NCBI GenBank assembly: GCA_013812655.1
Contig: JACCTC010000440.1
Coordinates: forward strand, 1-63,415
Source of the DNA: Deltaproteobacteria bacterium
GTDB lineage: Bacteria; Myxococcota_A; Polyangia; Haliangiales; Haliangiaceae
Reading direction: 5' to 3'
DNA: 63,415 nucleotides
Shown in pieces: positions 10,521 to 19,296 of the stretch. Numbering within the stretch: the stretch's first letter is position 1; each line of letters starts with the position of its first letter. The notes below the pieces were generated by a model that worked only from the letters and a program-made list of their open reading frames with translations, searched no databases and was not told the DNA's origin. The translations under genes and the position numbers were made by a program.

Positions 10521-11495
10521 TCAGAACCCTGCGGACAGCGCGAGCCCGACGGAAGTAGGCGTAGCTGCTGGCGTCAGCGTCACCCGCTCGCGGGGCGCCG
10601 TGAAGTAAACGATCGCGCCGGTCACCGCGAACATGCCCCCGGCGACCGCGATCCAGGTCGCGACGTTCGCCGAGGTCGCGGCGTCGTCGATCCGGGCCCT
10701 GCCGATCGGATCGCACTCGTTACCGGTTTCCGTGCGGAAGCAGTGACCTTCGTCGAACGCGGAGTTGTAGGTCGACATGGCGCCGAGCGCGACGACGCCG
10801 CTGACCACGAGCCCGAGCGCACCCGCGCCGCCGAGCCCGAGCGCCAGGTGGACCCGGCTGCGCTTGCGCGGCCCAGCGTCGCCGCGATGAGACGGCTCGT
10901 CAGGCTCGCCCGGCGCCGCCCCGGCGACGGCATCGGACGGGGCCGCGAGCTCCGGTACCTCGACGACGTGCGTCTTGCCGGCCGCCGCCTGCACGGTGGT
11001 CTCGAAGCTCGCGCGATCGGGCGCGCTGACGACGATCGCGAGCGCGCCGGGATCGACGCGCTCGATGATCTCGCCGCCCACGATCGCCGGCTGATCTGCG
11101 ATCCGCACCACTGTACCGGCGAGCCCGGGTTCGGCGAGCTTCACCACAACAATCGCCAGCTTCGCGGACGCCGCGGTCGCGCGCTCGCGGGCGTACCTCG
11201 CGCGGCTGTCTTTCGCGCGATCCCAGTCGCGGGCTGCCTCGTCGAACAGCTGCCAGGCGCGGCGGGTCTGGCCCTGGCGCTCGAGGCAGTCGCCCAGGTT
11301 CAGCTTGGTGCCAGGCGCGGGCTCGAGCGCGAGGCTCTTCGTGAAGCGGTCGCAGGCCTCGGCGTGGCGACCCTGCTTCGCGAGCTCGCGGCCCTCCTCG
11401 AAGAGCGTCGTCGCCTCGGCCGGCGCTGCGATCGCCACGCGCGCGACCAGCAGCCCGATCACGATCGCCGACGTAGCCAGCAGGAGGCGTCCCAC
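10521..11495 (-). CDS. TPR-containing secreted/membrane protein of myxobacterial type
   Basis: A 324-residue protein starting at GTG 11495 with signal peptide GRLLLATSAIVIGLLVARVAIA. Residues about 25-100 hold TPR-like helices (ATTLFEEGRELAKQGRHAEA and EPAPGTKLNLGDCLERQGQT). A beta-rich PEGA-like segment follows (KLAIVVVKL to ALAIVVSAPD). Two transmembrane helices lie near 215-240 and 275-295, separated by a loop with a CX11C pair. This layout is frequent in Myxococcota envelope proteins next to kinases. The function is unknown; a structural or scaffolding role is inferred. It lies between phoH2 and a Ser/Thr kinase gene. Confidence 0.8.
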   Translation of the reverse strand: MGRLLLATSAIVIGLLVARVAIAAPAEATTLFEEGRELAKQGRHAEACDRFTKSLALEPAPGTKLNLGDCLERQGQTRRAWQLFDEAARDWDRAKDSRARYARERATAASAKLAIVVVKLAEPGLAGTVVRIADQPAIVGGEIIERVDPGALAIVVSAPDRASFETTVQAAAGKTHVVEVPELAAPSDAVAGAAPGEPDEPSHRGDAGPRKRSRVHLALGLGGAGALGLVVSGVVALGAMSTYNSAFDEGHCFRTETGNECDPIGRARIDDAATSANVATWIAVAGGMFAVTGAIVYFTAPRERVTLTPAATPTSVGLALSAGF

Positions 11496-11547
11496 GCCTC
11501 ATCGTCTCCCCCGGCCTGTCGCGCCGTCAAGCGAGCACGGGTCGGGC

Positions 11548-13683
11548 TCAGTGCTGGCACGCCATCGGATCGGCCACGCATGGATCGATCGCGGGCTTCG
11601 TCACGACGAGCTCGACGTTCTGCTGCTTGCACGCGGCGATCAGCTGGCGGCGTCTCGCCTTGGCGACCCTGGCGAACCACGTGCGCGCCTTGGTCGTTTG
11701 CTCGACGTGACACGCGGCGAGCACGCAGATCGGTGGGTTCGACAGCGTCTTCGAGCACCGCGTGACGACATCCCAGTAACGATGCTCCGCCATCGCCGCC
11801 TCGAGGTCGGGCTTGGTGGGGCGCGGCTTCGGCACCTCGGCCGCGTCGACGACAACGGCTCTGGCATCGACCGGCGGCGCGGCATCGGCCGGGCTCGGCG
11901 CGGCCGCGGCATCTGCCACAGCACCGGGCCCCACCGCGGCGTCTGTCATGCCGCCCGGCATGCCGCCCGGCATACCGACCGGTACGCTCACCACCGCGAC
12001 CTCGACGCCGGCATCGGTGGCCACCGGGGTCGCGAGCGCTGCGTCGCCCGCGGCCGCAACAGAGGGTGGATCGCCGCCGCCGCGCATGACGAGCCACATC
12101 GTCAGCGATCCGACGACCGCGGCGATCGCCATCACGAGGACGAGCTGCCAGCCGAGTCGCGAGCCTGGAGCCTGGTCGCCGGGCTTGGCGTGCGGCGCCG
12201 ACACCGCGGCTGCTGGGAAGACACGCGGGCCTGACGACGCGATCATCGCGCGCGGACCCGAGCCAAGCACGGTCGCGCGCGGACCCGAGCCAAGCAGCGC
12301 CTCGCGCGGACCCGAGCCAAGCACGGCGTCGCGGGGTCCCGAGCCGATCCCCGGCAACGTGCGATGGAGCCCGACGTCCGGCGCCAGCGCCGCCGCTGGC
12401 GGAAGTACGATGTGCACCGCGGACGCCAGCTGGCTCGTCGCGATCGCCTTGTGCTGTGGCCGCGTCGGAAAATCGCCGTCGCGCGCGACGAGCAATGGAT
12501 CGACCACGGGCATCCGGGTCGTCGGCAGCGGCGTGATCTGCTCGTCGAGCTCGACCACCGCGCGCTCGAGCGTCAGCCGCGGGACATTCGCGAGCTGGAG
12601 ATCCATGTCCGCCTCGACCGGGATCGCGAGCTCGCGCGGGATCGGCTCGCTCGCCACGGTGACGCCCTCGGATGTGTCGAGCGCCTCGCCGTCGAGCCAC
12701 GGCTCGGGCCGCGGGCCAAACAGCTCGCGCACGAACCGGCCGAGCGTCGATGCCGAGATCATCTCGCCGGTGCGCGCGGCGGCGTGCTCGAGAGCCTCGA
12801 TCAGCTCGCTGCCGGTCTGGAAGCGCTCGTGCGGCTCCTTCGCGAGGAGGCGCATCGTGATCGCATCGAGCTCGGGAGGAATGCCGGCGCGCCGGGTCGA
12901 TGGCAGGACCGGTGGCTCGTCGACGATCGCCGACATGCTCTCGAAGTCGCCCGCGCGCTTGTAGAGCCGCTCGGTGGTCAGCATTTCCCACATCACGATG
13001 CCGAGCGAGAACAGGTCGCTGCGGCGATCGATCGACGACAGGCCACACGCCTGCTCGGGTGACAGGTAGCTGATCTTGCCCTTGACCGTCCCCGAGCGCG
13101 TCTCCTGCGCGCGGTCGGCGGCCTTCGCGATCCCGAAGTCGACGACCTTGACGCCGCCCTCGTAGCTGACCATGAGGTTCGACGGCGAGACGTCGCGATG
13201 CACGATATCGAGCGGGCGCCCGTCGATACCGATCCGCTCGTGTGCGTGGTTGAGCCCTGCCGCCGCGCCGGCGATCACCGTGAGCACCGCCGCGATCGGC
13301 ACGTCGCGCCGCAGCGCCCGCGCATGGTGCAGGATCGCGCGCACGGTCTCGCCGTGGACGTACTCCATCGTGAAGAAGTACGAGTCGCCGAGCTTCCCGA
13401 TGTCGTAGACCTGCGCGACGTTGGCGTGCTGGAGCTGCGCGGCGAGCCGAGCCTCGTCGAGGAACATCCGGACGAACTCGACGTCGCTCGCGCGGTGACG
13501 CAGGATCCGCTTGAGCACGCAGTAGCGCTGGACCCCGGTCGTCGACATCCCCCGCGCGAGAAACAGCTCGGCCATCCCGCCCGTGGCGAGATGCGCGAGC
13601 ACCTGGTAGTGGTTCGCGGTCGACCCGACCTCGGCGACAGCCTCGGACACCGTGCCAGAGTGTAGCGAATCTTGCGCCCCCAC
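11548..13683 (-). CDS. Membrane Ser/Thr protein kinase with repeat-rich linker
   Basis: A 711-residue Hanks kinase. The kinase domain is about 28-300: ATGGMAELFLA, catalytic loop HRDVSPSN, DFGIAKAAD and GKISYLSPEQ. The usual lysine of HRDxKxxN is serine here, a variant seen in a myxobacterial kinase subfamily that keeps the HRD aspartate. A long disordered linker contains five 9-residue repeats of the form GSGPRxxxL (about residues 440-490). One transmembrane helix near 510-530 and an Ala/Asp/Val-rich outer region follow, ending in a small Cys-containing helical domain. The start is GTG 13683, 31 bases before a divergently transcribed small gene. Confidence 0.9.
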   Translation of the reverse strand: MGAQDSLHSGTVSEAVAEVGSTANHYQVLAHLATGGMAELFLARGMSTTGVQRYCVLKRILRHRASDVEFVRMFLDEARLAAQLQHANVAQVYDIGKLGDSYFFTMEYVHGETVRAILHHARALRRDVPIAAVLTVIAGAAAGLNHAHERIGIDGRPLDIVHRDVSPSNLMVSYEGGVKVVDFGIAKAADRAQETRSGTVKGKISYLSPEQACGLSSIDRRSDLFSLGIVMWEMLTTERLYKRAGDFESMSAIVDEPPVLPSTRRAGIPPELDAITMRLLAKEPHERFQTGSELIEALEHAAARTGEMISASTLGRFVRELFGPRPEPWLDGEALDTSEGVTVASEPIPRELAIPVEADMDLQLANVPRLTLERAVVELDEQITPLPTTRMPVVDPLLVARDGDFPTRPQHKAIATSQLASAVHIVLPPAAALAPDVGLHRTLPGIGSGPRDAVLGSGPREALLGSGPRATVLGSGPRAMIASSGPRVFPAAAVSAPHAKPGDQAPGSRLGWQLVLVMAIAAVVGSLTMWLVMRGGGDPPSVAAAGDAALATPVATDAGVEVAVVSVPVGMPGGMPGGMTDAAVGPGAVADAAAAPSPADAAPPVDARAVVVDAAEVPKPRPTKPDLEAAMAEHRYWDVVTRCSKTLSNPPICVLAACHVEQTTKARTWFARVAKARRRQLIAACKQQNVELVVTKPAIDPCVADPMACQH
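12219..12353. repeat. 27-bp in-frame tandem repeat inside the kinase linker
   Basis: Five copies with a strict 27-bp period; the GGACCCGAGCC-type core recurs at 12227 (diverged), 12254, 12281, 12308 and 12335. The middle copies are nearly identical, so this is a recent expansion. It encodes the GSGPRxxxL repeats of the Ser/Thr kinase. Confidence 0.85.
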
Positions 13684-13714
13684 CGGAGATTCCGTCGTGT
13701 CACGCTCTGTCGTG

Positions 13715-14008
13715 ATGCGTCACCTGGTTTCCCGAGCCGCCCTTGTTGTCCTCGCCCTGTCAGCGCCGATCAGCCTGGCGATCGCAGGCGACGACACCCC
13801 GCCGCCTGCCAAGAAGGCCCTCTACGTGCGGCCCAACCTCGCGGCCGCTCAGAAGCTCGCAGCTCAAGCGCTCGTCAAGCTCGACGCCGCCCAGCAGGCC
13901 AGCGAGTACGATCGCGACGGCCACGCCCAGAAGGCGCGCGACCTCCTGAAGCAGGCCAATGACGAGCTGAGGCTCGCCGCTGCTGCCGCCGACGCCCGCA
14001 AGCGCTGA
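13715..14008 (+). CDS. Small exported helical protein
   Basis: A 97-residue protein from ATG 13715 with signal peptide RHLVSRAALVVLALSAPISLAIA. The mature part is short, Ala/Lys/Asp-rich and predicted helical (AAAQKLAAQALVKLDAAQQA and following), possibly one coiled coil in the periplasm. No family is recognised. It diverges from the Ser/Thr kinase and converges on the diguanylate cyclase with a hairpin between. Confidence 0.65.
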   Translation: MRHLVSRAALVVLALSAPISLAIAGDDTPPPAKKALYVRPNLAAAQKLAAQALVKLDAAQQASEYDRDGHAQKARDLLKQANDELRLAAAAADARKR

Positions 14009-14009
14009 C

Positions 14010-14043
14010 TCACCCGGCAGCCGCCGCTCCCGCGGCCGGGTGA
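14010..14043. terminator. Bidirectional terminator-like hairpin between convergent genes
   Basis: Nine-base perfect inverted arms TCACCCGGC (14010-14018) and GCCGGGTGA (14035-14043), with further pairing possible inside the loop, lie between two converging genes. No strong T tract flanks it. Confidence 0.6.
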
Positions 14044-14065
14044 TCCCCGGCAGCGGACGTGACCG

Positions 14066-16429
14066 TCAGCTCGCCTTCACGACGGCGTTCGTCGGCTCGC
14101 TCTTGAGCTTTGGCACCTCGGACGAGCCCCGTGCGTTCTTCGCGGCGAGTGCTTCCTGCCAGGTGACGACGCGATTTCTGCCGGTGTGCTTCGCGTGATA
14201 GAGGGCGAGGTCCGCGCGCTCGATCAGCGTCGCGCGATCACGGCCGTCCTCGGGGAACGCGGCGACGCCGATCGACTCGGTGACCGAGAGCGGGCCCTTG
14301 TCGGTGTCGACGACGACCCGCGAGATCTCGATGCGGATGCGCTCGGCGACGGTCCTCGCCTGCGCGACGTCGACGTTGTCGAGCAGCACCGCGAACTCCT
14401 CGCCGCCGTAGCGCGCCGGGATGTCGATCTTGCGCGGCACTTCCTGGAGCACGCGCGCGACGCGGCGCAGGACCTCGTCACCCATCGGGTGACCGTAGTT
14501 GTCGTTGACCTTCTTGAAGTGGTCGACGTCGCAGAGCAGCAGCGCGACCTTGCCGCCGTGGCGCGATGCACGCTCGAGGAGATCCTCGAAGCGCTGCTGG
14601 AACGTGCGGTGGTTCGTCAGGCCGGTGAGGCCGTCGGTCGTCGCCATCGTCTCCATCTTGCGATAGAGGAAACCGTTCTCGAGCGACACCGCGACCTGGT
14701 TGGCGATCACGGCGAGCATCTCGCGGATGTCCTTGCCGAACCGCTTCTCGGCGCGCGCGACGAGCGTCAGCGTACCGATCGGCTCGTCGGCGCAGAGCAG
14801 CGGCAGGATCAGCAGCGACTTCGCCTCGTCGAGCTTGACCTTGCGCGTGTAGATCGGCGCGGACACCTCGCGGAGCTCGCCGCCGGCCGGCAGGTAGTGA
14901 CGATTCTTGACGACCATCGAGGCGAGGCCCGCGTTGTCCTTGAACTCGAGCTCGTGGAGCTGCGCCGGATCGACGAGCCCCTCGCCGCCCGGGCGGATGC
15001 GAACCGCGGTGATCTTGTGGCGCTGCTTCGCCTTGTCGTAGAGCGCGATCGCGCCGGCGTCGTACTCGACGATCGCGGCGGCCGCGTCGAATGCGGTCTC
15101 CATGACCTGCTCCGGCGTCAGCGCGCGGCCGAGCATCGCGGTCGCCTGGTAGAACCGCTCGTGCTCGTACTTCGCGCGCTCGACGGCGCGGAACACCTGC
15201 TCGGCCTGGACCACACGCAGCACCTGCGCGGTCGCGTCGGCGAGCAGATCGCGATCGGACTCGGTGAACGGCGCGTCGCGGTCGGCGGCGAGGATGCCGC
15301 GGAGGTGGCCGAGCCGTGCGTTCGGTGACCCGACGTGGGCCGGGCTGGCGGAGCCGCCGAGCGTGGTCTCGATGACCGGCACCGCGACGAGCGCCATGCC
15401 CGCGCGCTTGCTGTCGTAGTACGGAAGCTGGCCGGGCTTGGTCGCCGCGCACAGCAGCGGCTGGCGATCGCGGAGCACCGCGCCGAGGATGCCGGTCGTC
15501 GGGAGCCGCGGCGTCTCGGTGATGTCGTCAGCGTCGGAGACGACCTCCTTGAGCTTGATCCGCTCGCCGTCGTCGTCGAGCCACAGCAGCGCGACGGTGC
15601 GCGCGCCGAGCGACCGCTTGAGCGTGGCGAGCACCCAGCTCGCGGCATCGCCGATCATCCCGACGCCGCCGATCGCGAGCAGCCGCTCTTCCTCGTCGCG
15701 GATCCGCGGGGCGCGCGAGCTCGGGCCGAGCGACGCGGCGATCAGCCGGTAGTCACGCGCGGAGTCGCGGAGCGCCACCAGCTCCTCGTCGAGCCGGGTC
15801 GCACGCCGCCTGCGGTAGCGCGCGGTCAGGCCGCGGAGCAGCAGCGCGTGGGCCATCGCCGCACCGGCGATACACGCGGCGTGGATCGAGGCGGCGAGCA
15901 GCGTGTGCTCGTCGAGGCCAATCCTCAGGACGAGCGCGGCTTCGAGGAGCAACGCGCCACCGAGCGTGGCGAACGCGCCGGGCCGCGCGAGCACCGTCAT
16001 CGCGAACGCGACCAGGCCGTAGAGCAACGGGTACGCCGGCGAGTCGAGCCCGCCGGTGACCGCGATCAACAGGTGGGCACCGGCGACCAGCGAGAGCGCG
16101 AGCTCGAGATCCGCGAGATCGGTCGCGGCACCGAGCCAGAACGACGCGCGCTGTGCCCGCGCCGATGGCGTCACGAACTGGACGCGGCGGATCACCGCGA
16201 TCGCGACGAGCGCGGCGACCGCGACCGCGACCATCGTCATCGGCAGGCTTGGCTTGCTCGCGAGGACGGCCGCGCCATCGGCACCGCCGACCGCGACCAC
16301 CGCGCACGCGACCGCGCCGGCGACCGCGCCGAGCGAGACCTTGGTCGCGCGCCGTAGCCCGCGGCGCGACAGCCGCAGCAGCCGCATGCGGGGCTTGCTC
16401 GGACGCGCCGAGCTGCCGCGCGGCGTCAT
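14066..16429 (-). CDS. Membrane diguanylate cyclase: multi-TM, two GAF-like domains, GGDEF
   Basis: A 787-residue protein from ATG 16429. Residues about 20-215 contain five or six transmembrane helices, then a linker, two GAF-like sensor domains (about 260-420 and 440-600) and a C-terminal GGDEF domain starting at DGLTGLTNHRTF. The active site is GGEEF at about 675, and an RxxD inhibitory-site motif (RKID) lies five residues upstream, so both c-di-GMP synthesis and product inhibition look intact. Its ATG overlaps the stop of the FtsB-like gene (ATGA), implying translational coupling with a cell-division protein. A long open frame extends further upstream but is antisense shadow. Confidence 0.92.
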   Translation of the reverse strand: MTPRGSSARPSKPRMRLLRLSRRGLRRATKVSLGAVAGAVACAVVAVGGADGAAVLASKPSLPMTMVAVAVAALVAIAVIRRVQFVTPSARAQRASFWLGAATDLADLELALSLVAGAHLLIAVTGGLDSPAYPLLYGLVAFAMTVLARPGAFATLGGALLLEAALVLRIGLDEHTLLAASIHAACIAGAAMAHALLLRGLTARYRRRRATRLDEELVALRDSARDYRLIAASLGPSSRAPRIRDEEERLLAIGGVGMIGDAASWVLATLKRSLGARTVALLWLDDDGERIKLKEVVSDADDITETPRLPTTGILGAVLRDRQPLLCAATKPGQLPYYDSKRAGMALVAVPVIETTLGGSASPAHVGSPNARLGHLRGILAADRDAPFTESDRDLLADATAQVLRVVQAEQVFRAVERAKYEHERFYQATAMLGRALTPEQVMETAFDAAAAIVEYDAGAIALYDKAKQRHKITAVRIRPGGEGLVDPAQLHELEFKDNAGLASMVVKNRHYLPAGGELREVSAPIYTRKVKLDEAKSLLILPLLCADEPIGTLTLVARAEKRFGKDIREMLAVIANQVAVSLENGFLYRKMETMATTDGLTGLTNHRTFQQRFEDLLERASRHGGKVALLLCDVDHFKKVNDNYGHPMGDEVLRRVARVLQEVPRKIDIPARYGGEEFAVLLDNVDVAQARTVAERIRIEISRVVVDTDKGPLSVTESIGVAAFPEDGRDRATLIERADLALYHAKHTGRNRVVTWQEALAAKNARGSSEVPKLKSEPTNAVVKAS

Positions 16430-16785
16430 CGGTTGCCTTTCGCCGGCGCGGGGTCGGGCGCGACGACCGCGGGGGCGATCCGGATCACGAGCTCGTCGGG
16501 GTAGACCATGCCGAGGTCGGCACGTGCGCGATCCTCGACGGCGCTGATCTGCGTTGTCAGCGCGGCAATATCGCGAACGAGCGCGGCGTTGGCGGCGGTC
16601 AGCGTGCGGACCTCGCCGTCGAGATCGTCGAGCTGGAGCCGGAGCTTGACGGTCCGCGGATCGCGCCGCATCACCTGACCGGGGACGTAGCCGATGACGA
16701 TCGCGACGACGAGCGCGAGGCCAAGCCGGGTCCCCCAGCGCCGCGAGGCCGGCGGGACGTGCATGTCGGCGAGGACCTTTGACAC
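16426..16785 (-). CDS. FtsB/DivIC-like septum formation protein
   Basis: A 119-residue (or 112-residue, from ATG 16764) bitopic membrane protein: short cytoplasmic N-terminus, one transmembrane helix (RLGLALVVAIVIGYVPG), then a coiled coil (KLRLQLDDLDGEVRTLTAAN, and on to AALTTQISAVEDRAR) and the ARADLGMVYPDELVIRI end typical of FtsB/DivIC, where the family normally has an LG.. PGE.v segment. FtsB bridges FtsL and FtsQ in the divisome. It overlaps the downstream diguanylate cyclase gene by four bases. The Pro/Ala tail after VIRI is short. Confidence 0.82.
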   Translation of the reverse strand: MSKVLADMHVPPASRRWGTRLGLALVVAIVIGYVPGQVMRRDPRTVKLRLQLDDLDGEVRTLTAANAALVRDIAALTTQISAVEDRARADLGMVYPDELVIRIAPAVVAPDPAPAKGNR

Positions 16786-16803
16786 CGTAGGTCGACACTA
16801 CGG
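16785..16803. promoter_or_regulatory. 19-bp near-palindrome upstream of the FtsB-like gene
   Basis: CCGTAG and CTACGG arms surround a GTCGACA centre, giving a dyad that is almost perfect over 19 bp. It lies in the gap between the divergent FtsB-like and esterase genes, about 20 bp upstream of ATG 16764. It has the shape of an operator but no recognised regulator. If the GTG at 16785 were the true start it would touch the start codon, which favours the ATG. Confidence 0.4.
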
Positions 16804-16895
16804 ATCGCGTGAGGCCGGGCAACTTTTGACATGCCTCACAGCGCGCGTGGTTTGTGGTGGAGTTTCGGTGGCCTGTGTGTACGCTGCCGGCCCAC

Positions 16896-19277
16896 ATGCT
16901 TCGAGAAGGGCCGGGGATCCGCCTGTTTGTCGTCGTGCTCGCGTCGTTCGCGGTCTCGTTCGTGATCACCGGCTGCGGCGGCGATGACGGCTCGACCGAG
17001 CTCGTGTGTGGCACCGGGACCGCAGGCGCGCTCGCCCAGGGTGGCAGCGTTGCTGTCACCGACGGCGCCGGCAAGGATCTGCGCGGCGCTTCGATCGCCG
17101 CGACCGCGAAGACGACGGTGCCGGCCGCCGAGGTCTCGATCGAGTGCGCGAGCGACATCGTTTCCGCGGGCTTCGTCGCGCTCGGCCCGGCGGTGAAGTT
17201 CGGCGCCGAGGGCACCTGGTCGGATCGCCCGTTCGAGCTGACGCTGCCGTACAAGGCCGCGCGGCTGCCAGCTGCCGCCTCGCGCCGGCACGTCCGGATC
17301 GTCGCCCGCCGCGACGGCAACGCGCCGTACTTCCCCGCCGTCTCGAACCGCCTCCTCGACGACGACGACCGGTTCGCCTCGCGGGTGACGTTCCGCGCCG
17401 GCGAGCTCACGACGTACCAGGTCGTCGCCGACGTCAACGCGGGCAAGCCCGAGAGCCAGCAGTTCGCGTGGCGCGCGATCGTCGGCATCTCGATGGGCGG
17501 CAACGCGGCGATGTCGATCGCGCTGCGCAACCCCGACAAGTTCGACATCGTCGCCGATCTCGTCGGCGAGCCGGGCCCGTCGATGGTCTACACGCTCGGC
17601 ATGGTCAACGACTTCGTGTTCGGCGGGTTCTGTACGGCGCAGGACCAGGCCGCCGGTCGCGGCAACATCGGCACGCTGTGCCCGATCGCGTCGAAGCGTC
17701 CCGACCAGTTCGAGATCGCGTCCGACTACGAGCACATGCTCTATCAGGCCGGTGATGGCGTCGGACTGACGCTGCGCCGCGGCCTCTACATGAAGGGCGT
17801 GCGCGACATGTCTCGCGCGCTGTCGAACCCGGCGCTCTACAACCCGGCGCATCCGTACGCGCCGCCCGGCGTCGACCCGGCGTATTTGCTGCGCACCGCC
17901 GAGGATCGCTGCGCGAACCCGGTCGTGCTCGGCAACTTCTTCGATCGCGAGTTCAACCCCGAAGGCGCCGCGCCGGTGATCACGTTCTGCGACGGTGGTG
18001 ATGGCACCGCGCTCGGCTTCGGCGTGTTCGATCCAAACCTGCCGCAGAACGATCCGGTCGAGATCGCGCTCGCGGTCGATCTGAACAGCAACGGGAAGCG
18101 TGACCCCGGCGAGCCGATCGTCTCGAACGCGAACGAGCCGTACGACGACGTAGGCATCGACGGCAAGGCGAGCAAGGACGAGCCCGGCTACGACGCCACG
18201 ACCAACCCGGATCCGGCGCGCGACGACTATCATTATCTGCGCAACCCGCTCGGCTCCGAGGGCAACGGGATGCACGAGGCGGCGGAGCCGTACCAGGATG
18301 TCGGTCTCGACGGTGTCGCGTCGACCTGCCAGGCCGGGCAGACGCCGCCGGGCGGCAGCGCGGGCTGCTACGACTTCGGCGAGGGCAACGGCACGTGGGA
18401 TCTCTCGCCGAACGTCGCGCGCTGGTACGAGAGCGATCTGATGGTGCGGATGGCGACGCTCACCGACGCGCAGCGCCGGCACATGTCGCTGTGGTTCGAC
18501 GCCGGCATCCGCGACTTCCTCAACGCGTCGGTGTCAGCGAACTCCGCGATCGGCCAGCTGATGGCGAAGTACGGGACCGCGGTCGGGGTCTACGACGGGT
18601 TCGGCACGCTCGTCGGCGCCTCGACCGAGACCGCGTTCGACTTCACCGAGGTGCCGTGGGCCGACCTCCCGCAGCACGGCTACCTGCGCTACGGCAATCC
18701 CGACGCGAGCGTGACCGAGCAGAACGCCGGTGACGGCCGCCACGTCGGCACGCCGCAGCAGATCATCAACCGCGCGACCACCGCGTTCGCGTGGCTGAAC
18801 CAGCGCTGGCCGGGCGGCGATCAGACCGACACGCTCGCGCTCGGCGTGTTCAAGCGGACCGAGGTCCACACCTCGAGCACCGGCCGCCAGAGCCCGTACG
18901 CGATCTTCTTGCCGCCGGGCTACGAGGACAGCCCGGATGCACGCTACCCGGTTGTCTACTTCCTCCACGGCTATGGTCAGGAGCCGAAGGATCTGATCGA
19001 TCTGTCGGCGGTCTTCGCGAACTACATGATCTCCGACCAGCCGCTCGCGACGCGGTTCCAGAAGATGATCATCGTGTACGTCGACGGCCGCTGCCGGCCA
19101 CAGGTCGACGGCGTCCCCGTCGATCCGACCGGTGACCTCTGCGAGCGCGGCACGTTCTACATGGACGCGCCACTCGGCGGCACGGCGCGGATGGAGACGA
19201 ACCTGCTCGAGCTGATGGATCACATCGACGCGACGTACCGCACGAAGCGTCCGTCGGCCGCAGAAGTCACGCCGTAG
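16896..19277 (+). CDS. Large lipoprotein with a circularly permuted esterase-D-type domain
   Basis: The start at ATG 16896 gives a lipoprotein signal ending VITGC. Residues about 30-185 look like a beta-sandwich (VKFGAEGTWSDRPFELTLP, VTFRAGELTTYQVV). Then comes RAIVGISMGGNAA with nucleophile S199, an acid candidate in SLWFDAGIRDFL (D535 or D540) and histidine H616 in GDGRHVGTP. The part that normally begins an esterase-D/PF00756 fold comes last: SPYAIFLPPGYED, VVYFLHGYGQEPKDL (H691), MIIVYVDGR and LMDHIDATYRTK, after which the protein stops at 793. The Asp/Gly/Asn-rich insert about 385-510 (VDLNSNGKRDPGEP, VGIDGKASKDEPGYD) resembles calcium-binding loops. A hydrolase acting on an envelope or external ester is inferred. 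Confidence 0.85.
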   Translation: MLREGPGIRLFVVVLASFAVSFVITGCGGDDGSTELVCGTGTAGALAQGGSVAVTDGAGKDLRGASIAATAKTTVPAAEVSIECASDIVSAGFVALGPAVKFGAEGTWSDRPFELTLPYKAARLPAAASRRHVRIVARRDGNAPYFPAVSNRLLDDDDRFASRVTFRAGELTTYQVVADVNAGKPESQQFAWRAIVGISMGGNAAMSIALRNPDKFDIVADLVGEPGPSMVYTLGMVNDFVFGGFCTAQDQAAGRGNIGTLCPIASKRPDQFEIASDYEHMLYQAGDGVGLTLRRGLYMKGVRDMSRALSNPALYNPAHPYAPPGVDPAYLLRTAEDRCANPVVLGNFFDREFNPEGAAPVITFCDGGDGTALGFGVFDPNLPQNDPVEIALAVDLNSNGKRDPGEPIVSNANEPYDDVGIDGKASKDEPGYDATTNPDPARDDYHYLRNPLGSEGNGMHEAAEPYQDVGLDGVASTCQAGQTPPGGSAGCYDFGEGNGTWDLSPNVARWYESDLMVRMATLTDAQRRHMSLWFDAGIRDFLNASVSANSAIGQLMAKYGTAVGVYDGFGTLVGASTETAFDFTEVPWADLPQHGYLRYGNPDASVTEQNAGDGRHVGTPQQIINRATTAFAWLNQRWPGGDQTDTLALGVFKRTEVHTSSTGRQSPYAIFLPPGYEDSPDARYPVVYFLHGYGQEPKDLIDLSAVFANYMISDQPLATRFQKMIIVYVDGRCRPQVDGVPVDPTGDLCERGTFYMDAPLGGTARMETNLLELMDHIDATYRTKRPSAAEVTP

Positions 19278-19296
19278 CGCGACCCGTGCTAACGGT

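Noticed and set aside
16430..17548. Upstream extension of the diguanylate cyclase frame
   Set aside because: It is antisense to the esterase gene and lies beyond the ATG that overlaps the FtsB-like stop; composition is non-coding.
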